In this document: in pieces, positions 31,298-40,220 of the stretch
Layout of the letters: each line of letters begins with the position of its first letter
Position numbering within the stretch: position 1 is the first letter of the stretch
Assembly: GCF_008274785.1 (NCBI RefSeq)
Contig: NZ_VTPU01000014.1
Location: 35,788-99,787 of the forward strand
Origin: Halomonas eurihalina
Lineage (GTDB): Bacteria > Pseudomonadota > Gammaproteobacteria > Pseudomonadales > Halomonadaceae
DNA length: 64,000 nt
Reading direction: 5' to 3'
Notes under the pieces: model-generated
What the model saw: the letters and a program-made list of their open reading frames with translations, nothing else
Database searches by the model: none
Told to the model about the DNA's origin: nothing
Made by a program: the position numbers and the translations under genes

Positions 31298-32319
31298 GCC
31301 TCGAGTTGCATCGCGACCATGATCTGTCCCGTCTCAATACGCTCGGCCTGCCGTGTCGTGCCGAGCGCTTCGTTGCGCCATCGTCTGCGGCGCAATTGAC
31401 CGAGGCCCTGGCTCTGGCCAGGCAGGAACGCCGAGCGCCCTTGTTGCTCGGCGGCGGCAGCAACGTGATCCTGCCGGCTTCCTTGACGGGCCTGGTCATC
31501 CAGCCGGCGATGGCGGACTGGCGACTGGAAGAAGCCGACCGGCAGGTGCGGGTTCATGTCGATGCCGGCGTGGTGTGGCACGACCTGGTGATGTCGCTGG
31601 CCCGGCGCGGCCTGTGGGGCATCGAGAATCTGGCGTTGATTCCCGGCCACTGTGGTGCGGCACCGATCCAGAACATCGGTGCCTATGGCGTGGAGCTCCA
31701 CGAGGTGCTGGAGGCAGTGCGCGTGATATCGCTGGAGGATGGGCGCGAGACGACCATGGCGCCCGATGAGTGCGATTTCGGCTATCGCGACAGCATCTTC
31801 AAGCGCGAACTGGCCGGGCGGGTGGCGATCACCGGGCTCGTCCTGCGGCTTTCCCGCCATGCAGCGCCGCGTCTGGCGTATGGCGACCTGGCGCAGCGCG
31901 TTTCGGCGAATCCTTCATCGCAAGAGGTGGCCGAGGCCGTCAGTGCTGTGCGACGCGAGAAGCTGCCGGACCCGGCCCGGCTGGGCAATGCCGGAAGCTT
32001 CTTCAAGAATCCCGTCGTATCGCCCGAGCGTGCCGAGGCGTTGCGCGCTGCGTATCCCGACATGCCGCAGTTCCCCCAGTCTGGTGGTGTCAAGCTGGCA
32101 GCGGGCTGGCTGATCGACCGCTGCGGCCTGAAAGGCTGGCGTTGCGGGCATTTCGGCGTCCATGACCGCCAGGCCCTGGTGTTGGTGCATCATGGCGGCG
32201 GCAGTGCCGAGGAATTGCTGGAGGTGGCCGCCGAGGTCGCCGAACGGGTCCGAGAAGCCTTCGGTGTCACGCTCGAGCGGGAGCCGCGCTTGGCGACAGA
32301 AATGGGCGAGATGGGGTAA
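31294..32319 (+). CDS. murB: UDP-N-acetylenolpyruvoylglucosamine reductase MurB
   Basis: The FAD- and NADPH-dependent step that makes UDP-MurNAc, cytoplasmic, 341 residues. FAD-binding segments are RAPLLLGGGSNVIL and IPGHCGAAPIQNIGAYG; the catalytic serine is in GNAGSFFKNP. It resembles type I MurB of E. coli. I chose TTG at 31294: GGAGG lies 7 nt upstream, the codon overlaps the phosphatase stop (TTGA), and the protein then begins [17 protein letters not shown] as in homologues. This gene is unlinked to the dcw cluster. Confidence 0.94.
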   Translation: MSLELHRDHDLSRLNTLGLPCRAERFVAPSSAAQLTEALALARQERRAPLLLGGGSNVILPASLTGLVIQPAMADWRLEEADRQVRVHVDAGVVWHDLVMSLARRGLWGIENLALIPGHCGAAPIQNIGAYGVELHEVLEAVRVISLEDGRETTMAPDECDFGYRDSIFKRELAGRVAITGLVLRLSRHAAPRLAYGDLAQRVSANPSSQEVAEAVSAVRREKLPDPARLGNAGSFFKNPVVSPERAEALRAAYPDMPQFPQSGGVKLAAGWLIDRCGLKGWRCGHFGVHDRQALVLVHHGGGSAEELLEVAAEVAERVREAFGVTLEREPRLATEMGEMG

Positions 32320-32383
32320 CCCATACACTGGATGGCTTGCCTCCGGTGAGCTTTCCTGTGTCCCTGCTAGCCTTAGCCTATTG

Positions 32384-32415
32384 TTCTTCTTTTCTTCTTT
32401 TCTTCTTTTCTTCTT
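32384..32415. repeat. Microsatellite, 4 x 8 bp (TTCTTCTT)
   Basis: Four perfect TTCTTCTT units form a 32-nt polypyrimidine tract between murB and the LysR gene. It begins directly after the LysR stop on the minus strand (stop at 32417-32419), where it reads as a purine tract. It is out of keeping with the GC-rich surroundings. Confidence 0.9.
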
Positions 32416-32416
32416 C

Positions 32417-33367
32417 CTATTGCTCCTGTTCTTCCTGTCGCTTCCCTTCCCCATTCTGAAAGGTCAGAAAATCTTCCTCCTCGATATGTTCATCCAGGAA
32501 GTCGAGAAAGGCGCGTACGGCGGGCAACAGCCCGCGGCGTGATGGAAATACGGCGTGCAGGATGCCGCCGCGAGGTTCCCAGCCGGGCAGTACATCGATC
32601 AGGTCGCGGCGCTTCAGATCGTCATGGCCGACCAGCATGGCCAGTTTGACGACGCCGTGGCCTGCCAGGGCGGCCTGGTGAAGCGTCTCGGCACTATCGG
32701 TGACCAGGCGTGGATGATGTGGGATCCGGGCCGTCGCGCCCTCGGGACCGGTCAGGTCCCAGACATGCTGCTTGTCGTATTGCTCGAAATCCAGGCTGGG
32801 CAACTCTCGAAGATCGGCGGGGGTTCTCGGGGCAGGGTAATGCTCGAAGAGGCCGGGAGCCGCCATCAGTCGCTGAGGGCTGCTGGCCAACACTTTCATG
32901 GTCAGGTCACTGTCCTCCAGAGGCGGAAAGCGTATCCGGATCGCTAGGTCGAAGCCCTCCTTGATCACATCGACGCGTCGGCTGGTGGCTTCCACCTGCA
33001 CGTTGACGTGTGGGCAATGGCTCATGAAATGAACCAGCAGCGGTGTGATCAGGTAGTGCAACACGCTGGGCGAGCAACTGAGCCGTACCGTGCCTCGTGG
33101 CTGTGCATGGTTGCGCTCGATCAGTTCTTCGGCGGCCTCGGCTTCCACCAGCATCGCGACACAGTGCCGGTAATAGGCCTGGCCGAGCTCGGTGACGGAG
33201 AAGCGTCGTGTCGAGCGGTGGATCAGCCGGGTTGCCAGACGCTCCTCGAGCTGGATGATGCGTCGGCTGAGTTTCGACTTGGGAATGCCGAGCACCCGGC
33301 CGGCGGGGGCGAAGCCGCCGTGGTCCACGACCTGAACAAAATAATAGAGATCGTTGAGGTCTTGCAT
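32417..33367 (-). CDS. LysR-family transcriptional regulator
   Basis: A 316-residue regulator. Residues 1-60 are the winged helix-turn-helix (DLYYFVQVVDHGGFAPAGRVLGIPKSKLSRRIIQLEERL). Residues about 90-300 are the periplasmic-binding-like effector domain. The pattern fits the subgroup next to pirin genes, such as the PA3133-type divergent arrangement known in several proteobacteria. It is divergent from the pirin/YcaC/pirin genes by 120 nt, which suggests it controls them; that is inference. The C-terminal tail is charged (GEGKRQEEQEQ) and ends just before a microsatellite. Confidence 0.92.
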   Translation of the reverse strand: MQDLNDLYYFVQVVDHGGFAPAGRVLGIPKSKLSRRIIQLEERLATRLIHRSTRRFSVTELGQAYYRHCVAMLVEAEAAEELIERNHAQPRGTVRLSCSPSVLHYLITPLLVHFMSHCPHVNVQVEATSRRVDVIKEGFDLAIRIRFPPLEDSDLTMKVLASSPQRLMAAPGLFEHYPAPRTPADLRELPSLDFEQYDKQHVWDLTGPEGATARIPHHPRLVTDSAETLHQAALAGHGVVKLAMLVGHDDLKRRDLIDVLPGWEPRGGILHAVFPSRRGLLPAVRAFLDFLDEHIEEEDFLTFQNGEGKRQEEQEQ

Positions 33368-33487
33368 AATGTCGTCCTGAAAATGGGACGGTCAGTCTCG
33401 AAAAAGCCGTCTACCTGGATCATCGTTCATATATTAGCCTTCTGAGCATCGAGGTTCGGTACCTCCTTACGACACAGGAGCCTGACG

Positions 33488-34360
33488 ATGATGAAGAAGA
33501 TCCAGGGGCTATACGGTGCGCCACGCGGGCACTGGGTTGGAGACGGCTTCCCCGTGCGTTCCTTGTTCACCTACGACCGCATGGGGGCGCAGCATCTCAG
33601 TCCCTTTCTGCTGCTTGATCATGCTGGGCCTTATGAGTTTCGTCCAGCCACCAAGCCTCGGGGTGTGGGAGCGCATCCCCATCGCGGCTTCGAGACAGTC
33701 ACGCTCGTCTATGCGGGAGAACTCGAGCACCGGGACTCCTCGGGTGGCGGCGGCCGCATCGGCCGAGGGGATGTCCAGTGGATGACAGCCGGTGCCGGCA
33801 TCGTCCACGAGGAATCCCACTCTCGAGACTTCACGGAACGTGGCGGCCCGCTCGAGATGGTGCAGCTATGGGTCAACTTGCCCGCCCGGGACAAGGATGC
33901 TCCGCCAGCTTATCAGACCCTTGTAGAGGCGAGTATTCCTCGCGTATCGCTGGGGCAGGGGAAGGGGCATGTCCGCATCGTGGCTGGTGACTTCTCGGGG
34001 CAGCGGGGGCCGGCCAGGACGTTCACTCCCATCAACATGTGGGATATCCGGCTTGCGGCCGATGGCGACGCGACGTTGCCCGTGCCCGAGGGCCATACGA
34101 CCCTGCTGGTGGTGCTGGAAGGTACCGTGTTGGTCAATGGCGACACGGTCGTGCGTGACGAGGCCGTGGCGGTCTTTGAGCGTCGGGGCGATGAAGTGCA
34201 GCTCGAAGCCAACAACGATGCCAAGCTGTTACTGCTGAGCGGTGAGCCCATCGACGAACCTGTCGTGGGCCATGGTCCCTTCGTCATGAACTCAACGGAG
34301 GAAATTCACCAGGCCTTCACGGAATTCCAGGACGGCCAGTACGGCGTCCTGAACGACTAG
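33488..34360 (+). CDS. Pirin family protein (first copy)
   Basis: A 290-residue bicupin. The N-terminal pirin domain (about 20-125) has the metal ligands H63, H65, H107 and E109, matching the His-His-His-Glu set of human pirin. A second cupin, the pirin C-terminal domain, covers about 175-280. Some bacterial pirins act as quercetinases or as redox-linked regulators; the role here is unknown. The start is MMKK with GGAG upstream; the second Met is possible. It heads a unit divergent from the LysR gene. Confidence 0.93.
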   Translation: MMKKIQGLYGAPRGHWVGDGFPVRSLFTYDRMGAQHLSPFLLLDHAGPYEFRPATKPRGVGAHPHRGFETVTLVYAGELEHRDSSGGGGRIGRGDVQWMTAGAGIVHEESHSRDFTERGGPLEMVQLWVNLPARDKDAPPAYQTLVEASIPRVSLGQGKGHVRIVAGDFSGQRGPARTFTPINMWDIRLAADGDATLPVPEGHTTLLVVLEGTVLVNGDTVVRDEAVAVFERRGDEVQLEANNDAKLLLLSGEPIDEPVVGHGPFVMNSTEEIHQAFTEFQDGQYGVLND

Positions 34361-34435
34361 CGGCCAGATCGCTAGTGTTTTGCCCGGTAGCCCACCAAGG
34401 CTATCGGGCGTCTCAACCGCAAGAGGAGTGTGAGC

Positions 34436-35059
34436 ATGTCCTTTACCTATCAGCGATTGAACAAGGATGATGTGGCACTGTTGATGGTGGATCATCAGGC
34501 GGGTCTGTTGTCCTTGGTGCGTGATTTCAACCCGGATGAATTCAAGAACAGTGTGCTGGCACTTGCCGATATCGCCAAGTTCTTTGACATCCCGACCATC
34601 CTGACCACGAGCTTCGAGGATGGTCCCAACGGCCCCATGGTGCCGGAGCTCAAGGAGGCGTTTCCAGATGCGCCCTACATTGCGCGTCCAGGGCAGATCA
34701 ATGCCTGGGATAACCAGGACTTCGTCGATGCCGTCAAGGCGACCGGCAAGAAGCAGTTGCTCGTTGCCGGGGTCGTGACCGAAGTCTGCGTATCCTTCCC
34801 GGTACTCTCCGCGCTGGAGGAGGGCTATGAGGTCTTCGTGGTCACGGATGCTTCCGGCACCTTCAACCTGACGACGCGGGACGCAGCCTGGAACCGCATG
34901 TCTCAGGCCGGAGCCCAGTTGATGACCTGGTTCGCGGTCGGTGGCGAACTGCATCGTGACTGGCGCAATGATATCGAAGGGTTCGGGGGGCTCCTGGCTG
35001 GCCATCTGCCCGCCTACTCCAATCTCATGCAGAGCTATGCTCAACAGACGGCATCCTGA
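34436..35059 (+). CDS. YcaC-like isochorismatase-family hydrolase
   Basis: A 207-residue cysteine hydrolase of the isochorismatase superfamily. D19 (LMVDHQAG) and C118 (GVVTEVCVSFPVL) fit the Asp and Cys of the catalytic triad. The sequence resembles YcaC, an octameric protein whose substrate is unknown. GAGGAG lies 7 nt before the ATG at 34436; a GTG 6 nt earlier would leave no room for the ribosome-binding site. It lies between two pirin genes and ends with a terminator. Confidence 0.9.
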   Translation: MSFTYQRLNKDDVALLMVDHQAGLLSLVRDFNPDEFKNSVLALADIAKFFDIPTILTTSFEDGPNGPMVPELKEAFPDAPYIARPGQINAWDNQDFVDAVKATGKKQLLVAGVVTEVCVSFPVLSALEEGYEVFVVTDASGTFNLTTRDAAWNRMSQAGAQLMTWFAVGGELHRDWRNDIEGFGGLLAGHLPAYSNLMQSYAQQTAS

Positions 35060-35072
35060 TCCTGAGATGTCG

Positions 35073-35100
35073 GGCCCGGCCCTTCAGGGTCGGGCCTTTG
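35073..35100 (+). terminator. Terminator after the YcaC-like gene
   Basis: A stem of about 10 bp including one G-T pair (35073-35082 with 35087-35096) has a TTCA loop and is followed by TTTGTTTG. It lies only 29 nt before the second pirin start, so that gene may depend on read-through or its own promoter. Confidence 0.7.
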
Positions 35101-35125
35101 TTTGATTGCCCAGGAGGAGGAGATC

Positions 35126-36067
35126 ATGAGCACACTGGTGGAAGATCGAGAAGTGGCATCCTCGATGGATTGTCCCGTCATCGATGGCACGCGTCAGATG
35201 CAGCACGTTTCTCCCCGTACTGCCGATGTCGGTGGTATCGAGGTGAACCGGGTACTGCCTTCTCGCCAGCGTCGCCTGGTCGGGGCCTGGTGCTTCCTGG
35301 ACCATGCCGGCCCGGCCGTTTTCAAGGGAGAGGCCGGCGGCTTGCGTGTCGGTCCGCATCCGCACATTGGCCTTCAGACATTTACCTGGATGATCGAGGG
35401 CGAGGTACTGCATCGTGACAGCCTGGGCAACGCGCAGGTGATTCGTCCTGGGCAGGTCAACCTGATGACGGCAGGGCGGGGTATCAGCCATACCGAGGAG
35501 TCGATACCGGGCGAGACGCACTTGCATGCCGCTCAGTTGTGGATCGCCTTGCCCGACTCACATCGACAGACGGCGCCGCGCTTCGATCATTATCCCGATC
35601 TGCCCGAGTGGGCGTCGCAGGGCGTCGACCATACCTTGCTCACCGGCGAATTCGAGGGCCGTCGGGCGCCGACCCTGGCCTTTTCGGAACTTGTCGGTGT
35701 CGATCTGGCCAGCCGGGAAGGCGCCACGTTGTCGTTGTCGCTGCGTGAAGATTTCGAATATGGCGTGCTGCCTCTGGAAGGGACGCTGGAGATCGAAGGT
35801 GATACCTTCGCGACGAACGAAATGGCCTATCTGGGACGTGGGCGTTCATCCGTCACACTGTCTCTGCCTGCCGGAGGGCATGCCATCCTGGTCGGGGGAG
35901 CGCCACTGGGCGAGGAGATACTGATCTGGTGGAACTTCGTTGGCCACAGCAAGGCGGAGATTATTCAGGCCCAGCGTGACTGGGAAGACGGTAGTGAGCG
36001 TTTCGGGGCTATTGAGGGCCATGATGGCGAGCGGCTGATGCCGCCGCCGTTGCCCTGGAAGCAGTGA
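35126..36067 (+). CDS. Pirin family protein (second copy)
   Basis: A 313-residue bicupin only distantly similar to the first copy. H78, H80, H122 and E124 supply the expected metal site (VGPHPHIGLQ and GRGISHTEE). The C-terminal pirin domain follows at about 195-300. I chose ATG 35126, which has the strong AGGAGGAG just upstream. The two pirins differ enough that recent tandem duplication is unlikely. A convergent terminator separates it from rne. Confidence 0.93.
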   Translation: MSTLVEDREVASSMDCPVIDGTRQMQHVSPRTADVGGIEVNRVLPSRQRRLVGAWCFLDHAGPAVFKGEAGGLRVGPHPHIGLQTFTWMIEGEVLHRDSLGNAQVIRPGQVNLMTAGRGISHTEESIPGETHLHAAQLWIALPDSHRQTAPRFDHYPDLPEWASQGVDHTLLTGEFEGRRAPTLAFSELVGVDLASREGATLSLSLREDFEYGVLPLEGTLEIEGDTFATNEMAYLGRGRSSVTLSLPAGGHAILVGGAPLGEEILIWWNFVGHSKAEIIQAQRDWEDGSERFGAIEGHDGERLMPPPLPWKQ

Positions 36068-36100
36068 ACCCGGGTAGCAAGTCTATCGCCTGTTGAATGA

Positions 36101-36134
36101 AAAGCGCCCGTGGCCGACTGGCCACGGGCGCTTT
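36101..36134. terminator. Bidirectional terminator between pirin 2 and rne
   Basis: A perfect 15-bp stem (36101-36115 with 36120-36134) has a 4-nt loop. Its arms start and end in AAA/TTT, so it serves both strands. It ends 19 nt before the rne stop. Confidence 0.85.
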
Positions 36135-36153
36135 GCGTCATGACGACCGGGGC

Positions 36154-39100
36154 TTAGCCCTGGCCGCCTTCCTGGCGCTTGGCTTCCTGCTCGCGCCGGC
36201 GGATTTCCCGAGGATCGTTATGTGCCCGGCGGCGGCGCCTGGATTCGGACGCGCTTTCCGTAGCCGCTTGCTCCTCGCTCGGTTCCTGAGCCTTCTCAGG
36301 CTGCTTGGCCGGTTCAACCTGCGGCTCCTTGGGCTGAGGTGCTTCAGCCTTGGGCTTGGCGCTTTCTTCGACCTTGGCGTCAGTCTTGGGCGCACTGGCC
36401 TCGGACTTGGCGGCCTCAGCCGGCTGCTTGGCCGGTTCAGCCTGCGGCGCCTGGACCTGAGGTGCTTCAGCCTTGGGCTTGGCGCTTTCTTCGGCCTTGG
36501 CGTCAGTCTTGGGTGCGCTGGCCTCGGACTTGGCGGCCTCAGCCGGCTGCTGGGCCTTCTCCGGCTGCTTGGCCGGTTCAGCCTGCGGCGCCTGGACCTG
36601 AGGTGCTTCAGCCTTGGGCTTGGCGCTTTCTTCGGCCTTGGCGTCAGTCTTGGGTGCGCTGGCCTCGGACTTGGCGGCCTCAGCCGGCTGCTGGGCCTTC
36701 TCCGGCTGCTTGGCCGGTTCAGCCTGCGGCGCCTGGACCTGAGGTGCTTCAGCCTTGGGCTTGGCGCTTTCTTCGGCCTTGGCGTCAGTCTTGGGCGCGC
36801 TGGCCTCGGACTTGGCGGCCTCAACCGGCTGCTGGGCCTTCTCAGGCTGCTTGGCCGGTTCAGCCTGCGGCTCCTTGGGCTGAGGTGCTTCAGCCTTGGG
36901 CTTGGCGCTGGCTTCGGACTTGGCAGCTTCGGTCGATTCCTGGGCCTTCTTCGGCTGCTGGGTCGACTCGGCCTGCGACTCCTTGGCCTGAGGCGCATCA
37001 GCCTTGGGTTTAGCGCTCTCTTCGGCCTTGGTCTCAGCCTTGGACGCGGTTGCTTCTGACGTGGTGGTCTCGGCCGGCTGGTCAGCGGCAGCCTTGGCCT
37101 CGGTCGCTTCCTGAGCCTTTTCCGGCTGCTTGCCCTGAGGCGCTTCAGCTTCGGGCTTGATCGCCTTGTCGTCAGCCTCGGCCTGAGATGCTTCCTGGGC
37201 CGCTTCTTCCTGCAGGCGTTTCTGCTCGGCCTCGGCCTTGGGGTTCAAGGCGTACTGGCGATTGCGCTGACGCGGGTTGTTGCGGGTGCGCTTGGGCTTG
37301 TCGGACGTCGTCGTCTTGGCGACCTCAGCGGTGCTCTTCTGACGCTCGCTGTTGCTGGACTTGCGGGACTCCTGCGACTTGCCGCGGTTGTCCTGGCTCT
37401 TGCCCTGGCTGTCCTGGCTCTTGCGCGTATCCTTGGAGGAGGAGCCGCGCGTTTCCTGGGCATTGCCTCGGCTATCGTCCTGACGACGGTCGCGGCCGCC
37501 ACTGCTGCTGCTACCGCTACCGCCACTGCGTCCTTGGCTGTCGGAAGCGGTCGACTTGTCGGCCCCTTGGGACTGCCCCTTGGTGCTGCCGCTGCCACGG
37601 TTGTCGTTGCGGGAGCTGTCGGAGCGCTGGCGCCGGTTGCGTTGACGACTGCTGCCGCCACCGGAGGAGGAGGAACCTCCCTGGTCGCTCTTGCTCTGCT
37701 GTTTGTCGGCGGTGTCGCGCGTCTGGCTTTCGCGGCGCGGTTGGGCGGTTTGGGAGGTGGCCTGGCCGTTGCTGGCGTCTTCCTCACCGCTCAGCAGGCG
37801 GGTGAAGCCCTTGACCAGCCGGCCCAGCACGCCTTCACGTTGCTGGCTCGGCACGGGGGCCGCGGCCGGCTTGCTGGGAGCCGGCTTGCTGGCGGCTGGC
37901 TGGCTCGGCGTATCCTGCTGCAGGGATGCCGGGGCCGGCTCGTGGTGCACGACGGTTTTCACCGCGGCCTCATCGCGCTTGACGGGCTTGCCGAAGGCTG
38001 CCTCTGGTTCACGGCCGACCTCGGTGTCGGTGGAAAGCTCGAAGCTGGATTGAACGCCACCTTCCTCGTCGACATGGTCGTCGCGCAGGCGCTGTACGTC
38101 GTAGTGCGGCGTGTCCATGTCGGTATGGGGCAGCAGCACCACGCGCACGCCCTGGCGTTGCTCGATGTCGGCCAGCACGCTGCGCTTCTCGTTAAGCAGG
38201 TAGGTAGCCACGGGAACGGGCAGGATGGCGCGAATCTGGGCGCTTCGCTCCTTCATGGCCTCTTCTTCGATCAGGCGCATGATCGACAGCGAGATGGAGC
38301 GTACGTCGCGGATGGTGCCCTGGCCGTCACAGCGCGGGCAGACCACGCCGCTGGTTTCGCCGAGCGACGGGCGCAAGCGCTGACGGGACATCTCCATCAG
38401 GCCGAAGCGCGAGATGCGGCCGATCTGTACCCGGGCGCGATCGATCTTGAGAGCGTCGCGCACACGGTTCTCGACCTCGCGCTGGTTGCGGGCCGGCGAC
38501 ATGTCGATGAAGTCGATGACCACCAGGCCGCCGATATCGCGCAGGCGCAGCTGGCGGGCGATTTCGTCGGCAGCCTCGAGGTTGGTCTGCAGCGCGGTTT
38601 CTTCAATGTCGCTGCCACGGGTGGCGCGCGCCGAGTTGATGTCGATCGAGACCAGCGCCTCGGTGTGATCGATGACGATGGAACCGCCGGAGGGCAGCTT
38701 GACCTCGCGCTCGTAGGCGGTCTCGATCTGCGACTCGATCTGGAAGCGCGAGAACAGCGGCACCTCGTCAGCGTAGCGCTTGATCTTCTGCTGGTAGGAG
38801 GGCATCACCTGGCGAATGAAGGTGAGCGCTTCCTGGTGGACTTCCTCGCTGTCGATCAGTACTTCGCCGATATCCTGGCGCAGGTAGTCGCGCATGGCGC
38901 GAATGATGACGTTGGATTCGCGATAGATGAGGAAGGGGGCAGGGCGTTTGCCGGCTTCACCGGTGATCGATTCCCATACCTGCACCAGGTAGTCCAGGTC
39001 CCACTGCAGTTCTTCGGGGGAACGACCGATGCCGGCGGTGCGCACGATCAGGCCCATCTTGTCGGGCACGGTCAACTGGCCCATGGCGTCCTTGAGCTGG

Positions 39101-39540
39101 GCGCGCTCCTCGCCCTCGATGCGCCGTGAGATGCCGCCGGCACGAGGGTTGTTGGGCATTAGTACAAGGAAACGGCCGGCCAGGCTGATGAAAGTGGTCA
39201 GGGCTGCGCCCTTGTTGCCACGTTCTTCCTTGTCGACCTGGACGATGACTTCCTGGCCTTCCTTCAGGACTTCCTTGATGCTGGGGCGCCCCGAGGGCTC
39301 CTTGATGAAGTAGTCTCGAGAGATTTCCTTGAGCGGCAAAAACCCGTGGCGTTCGGCGCCGAAGTCGACGAAAGCGGCTTCCAGCGACGGTTCGACGCGG
39401 GTGATCTTGCCGCGATAGATGTTGGCTTTTTTCTGTTCCCGGGCACCGGATTCGATGTCCAGGTCGTAGAGGCGTTGTCCATCGACTAGAGCGACGCGCA
39501 GCTCTTCGGGCTGGGTCGCATTGATGAGCATCCGTTTCAT
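36154..39540 (-). CDS. rne: Ribonuclease E
   Basis: The endoribonuclease and degradosome scaffold, 1128 residues from [10 protein letters not shown], the same start as E. coli. The S1 domain (about 35-125) is followed by the catalytic core with [12 protein letters not shown], the [11 protein letters not shown] strand and the zinc-link VCPRCDGQG near residue 405. From about residue 520 the protein is disordered: an Arg/Ser/Asn-rich stretch (likely RNA binding), then an Ala/Glu/Lys/Pro-rich tail holding 47-residue tandem repeats (see 36358-36903). The end [18 protein letters not shown] is basic. The scaffold half differs from E. coli, and I cannot place enolase or RhlB sites. Confidence 0.96.
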   Translation of the reverse strand: MKRMLINATQPEELRVALVDGQRLYDLDIESGAREQKKANIYRGKITRVEPSLEAAFVDFGAERHGFLPLKEISRDYFIKEPSGRPSIKEVLKEGQEVIVQVDKEERGNKGAALTTFISLAGRFLVLMPNNPRAGGISRRIEGEERAQLKDAMGQLTVPDKMGLIVRTAGIGRSPEELQWDLDYLVQVWESITGEAGKRPAPFLIYRESNVIIRAMRDYLRQDIGEVLIDSEEVHQEALTFIRQVMPSYQQKIKRYADEVPLFSRFQIESQIETAYEREVKLPSGGSIVIDHTEALVSIDINSARATRGSDIEETALQTNLEAADEIARQLRLRDIGGLVVIDFIDMSPARNQREVENRVRDALKIDRARVQIGRISRFGLMEMSRQRLRPSLGETSGVVCPRCDGQGTIRDVRSISLSIMRLIEEEAMKERSAQIRAILPVPVATYLLNEKRSVLADIEQRQGVRVVLLPHTDMDTPHYDVQRLRDDHVDEEGGVQSSFELSTDTEVGREPEAAFGKPVKRDEAAVKTVVHHEPAPASLQQDTPSQPAASKPAPSKPAAAPVPSQQREGVLGRLVKGFTRLLSGEEDASNGQATSQTAQPRRESQTRDTADKQQSKSDQGGSSSSGGGSSRQRNRRQRSDSSRNDNRGSGSTKGQSQGADKSTASDSQGRSGGSGSSSSGGRDRRQDDSRGNAQETRGSSSKDTRKSQDSQGKSQDNRGKSQESRKSSNSERQKSTAEVAKTTTSDKPKRTRNNPRQRNRQYALNPKAEAEQKRLQEEAAQEASQAEADDKAIKPEAEAPQGKQPEKAQEATEAKAAADQPAETTTSEATASKAETKAEESAKPKADAPQAKESQAESTQQPKKAQESTEAAKSEASAKPKAEAPQPKEPQAEPAKQPEKAQQPVEAAKSEASAPKTDAKAEESAKPKAEAPQVQAPQAEPAKQPEKAQQPAEAAKSEASAPKTDAKAEESAKPKAEAPQVQAPQAEPAKQPEKAQQPAEAAKSEASAPKTDAKAEESAKPKAEAPQVQAPQAEPAKQPAEAAKSEASAPKTDAKVEESAKPKAEAPQPKEPQVEPAKQPEKAQEPSEEQAATESASESRRRRRAHNDPREIRRREQEAKRQEGGQG
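36358..36903. repeat. 141-bp tandem repeats inside rne
   Basis: Near-identical 141-bp units start at 36481, 36622 and 36763 (spacing exactly 141), preceded by a 123-bp variant at 36358 that lacks six codons. The unit encodes 47 residues with [20 protein letters not shown] and [13 protein letters not shown]. Degenerate versions of the same Ala/Lys/Glu/Pro pattern continue to about 37200. Confidence 0.9.
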
Positions 39541-40117
39541 GGCGTCTCGCAAAATGGACGCGCCGGGGGCGTCCGCATAGCTCCATGAACCTGATGTCGG
39601 GCGGTGTTGAGTTCGGTATTCCGGCCAGGTGCACCCACCATAGTCTCGAAACCCGTGCCCCTCGCGACGATCATCAAGCCTTGGGCTTCCATGCATCGAC
39701 GAAGGCGAACCGCTGGGTGCTGCGTGCTTGTGCTCAGCGCATGTCGCGGATGCGGAACTGCGCCCGGCCGTGCCGGTGGCAATTGCTTGGCCTGGCCGGC
39801 ACGGCATGATCATGTTGAGTACGGGGCGGAGGCAGGACATGTCTCGGCGGGACTTCGCCCATCCGGCCCTGCGGTCACCGCCAACACCTGGCATTCATCG
39901 ATTCGCCAACGCCGGCCTCCGGCACGATGTTGTACGTATCCCGTGGTCTCCTGTCGCGTCATTGTGGGCGCGGCAGGGCGGGCGTGGCGTTGTATCGCTT
40001 TCAGTTCGGCGGCGGGACCTCGGATTGGCGAGCGTCGTCGCGGCCTGATCTTTTCGTTCCGGCCTGCGTGTGAGTCGTGCAGGCGCGCTTCACGGGTATT
40101 TCAACCCACTGGAACGA
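39541..40117 (-). other. Long rne 5' leader
   Basis: The 680-nt rne-rluC gap has no convincing gene. If the promoter at 40124-40152 is used, rne has a leader of about 577 nt. In enterobacteria a long rne leader lets RNase E cut its own mRNA; a similar feedback is inferred here. Short open frames in this stretch start without ribosome-binding sites and resemble no family I know. Confidence 0.5.
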
Positions 40118-40123
40118 ATCGGC

Positions 40124-40152
40124 AATATAACAGTAAAGGGGGTGCCCAGCAA
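40124..40152 (-). promoter_or_regulatory. rne promoter
   Basis: On the minus strand TTGCTG (40147-40152) and TATATT (40124-40129) are 17 nt apart. Transcription would run toward rne. The divergent rluC has a TAGAAT (40179-40184) on the plus strand without a clear -35, so the two promoters may lie back to back. Confidence 0.55.
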
Positions 40153-40220
40153 TTGGCGCAGGATCGCTCTCACTACGGTAGAATGCGCCCTTTGCGTAGT
40201 ATCCAGTGGAGTGAGCCGGC

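Noticed and set aside
31915..32454. Minus-strand open frame with a Lys/Glu-rich start from the microsatellite
   Set aside because: Its coding appearance comes from the AAGAAGAA tract and from antisense murB; no ribosome-binding site or family match.
36358..36903. Regular direct repeats suggesting a CRISPR array
   Set aside because: The 141-bp units are contiguous, encode protein in the rne frame, and have no repeat-spacer alternation or cas genes.
36097..37059. Long plus-strand open frame rich in Leu/Gly/Arg repeats, and a further 531-codon frame at 37534-39129
   Set aside because: Both lie antisense to rne. Their repetitive composition mirrors the rne repeats and high GC, they have no ribosome-binding sites, and they match no family.
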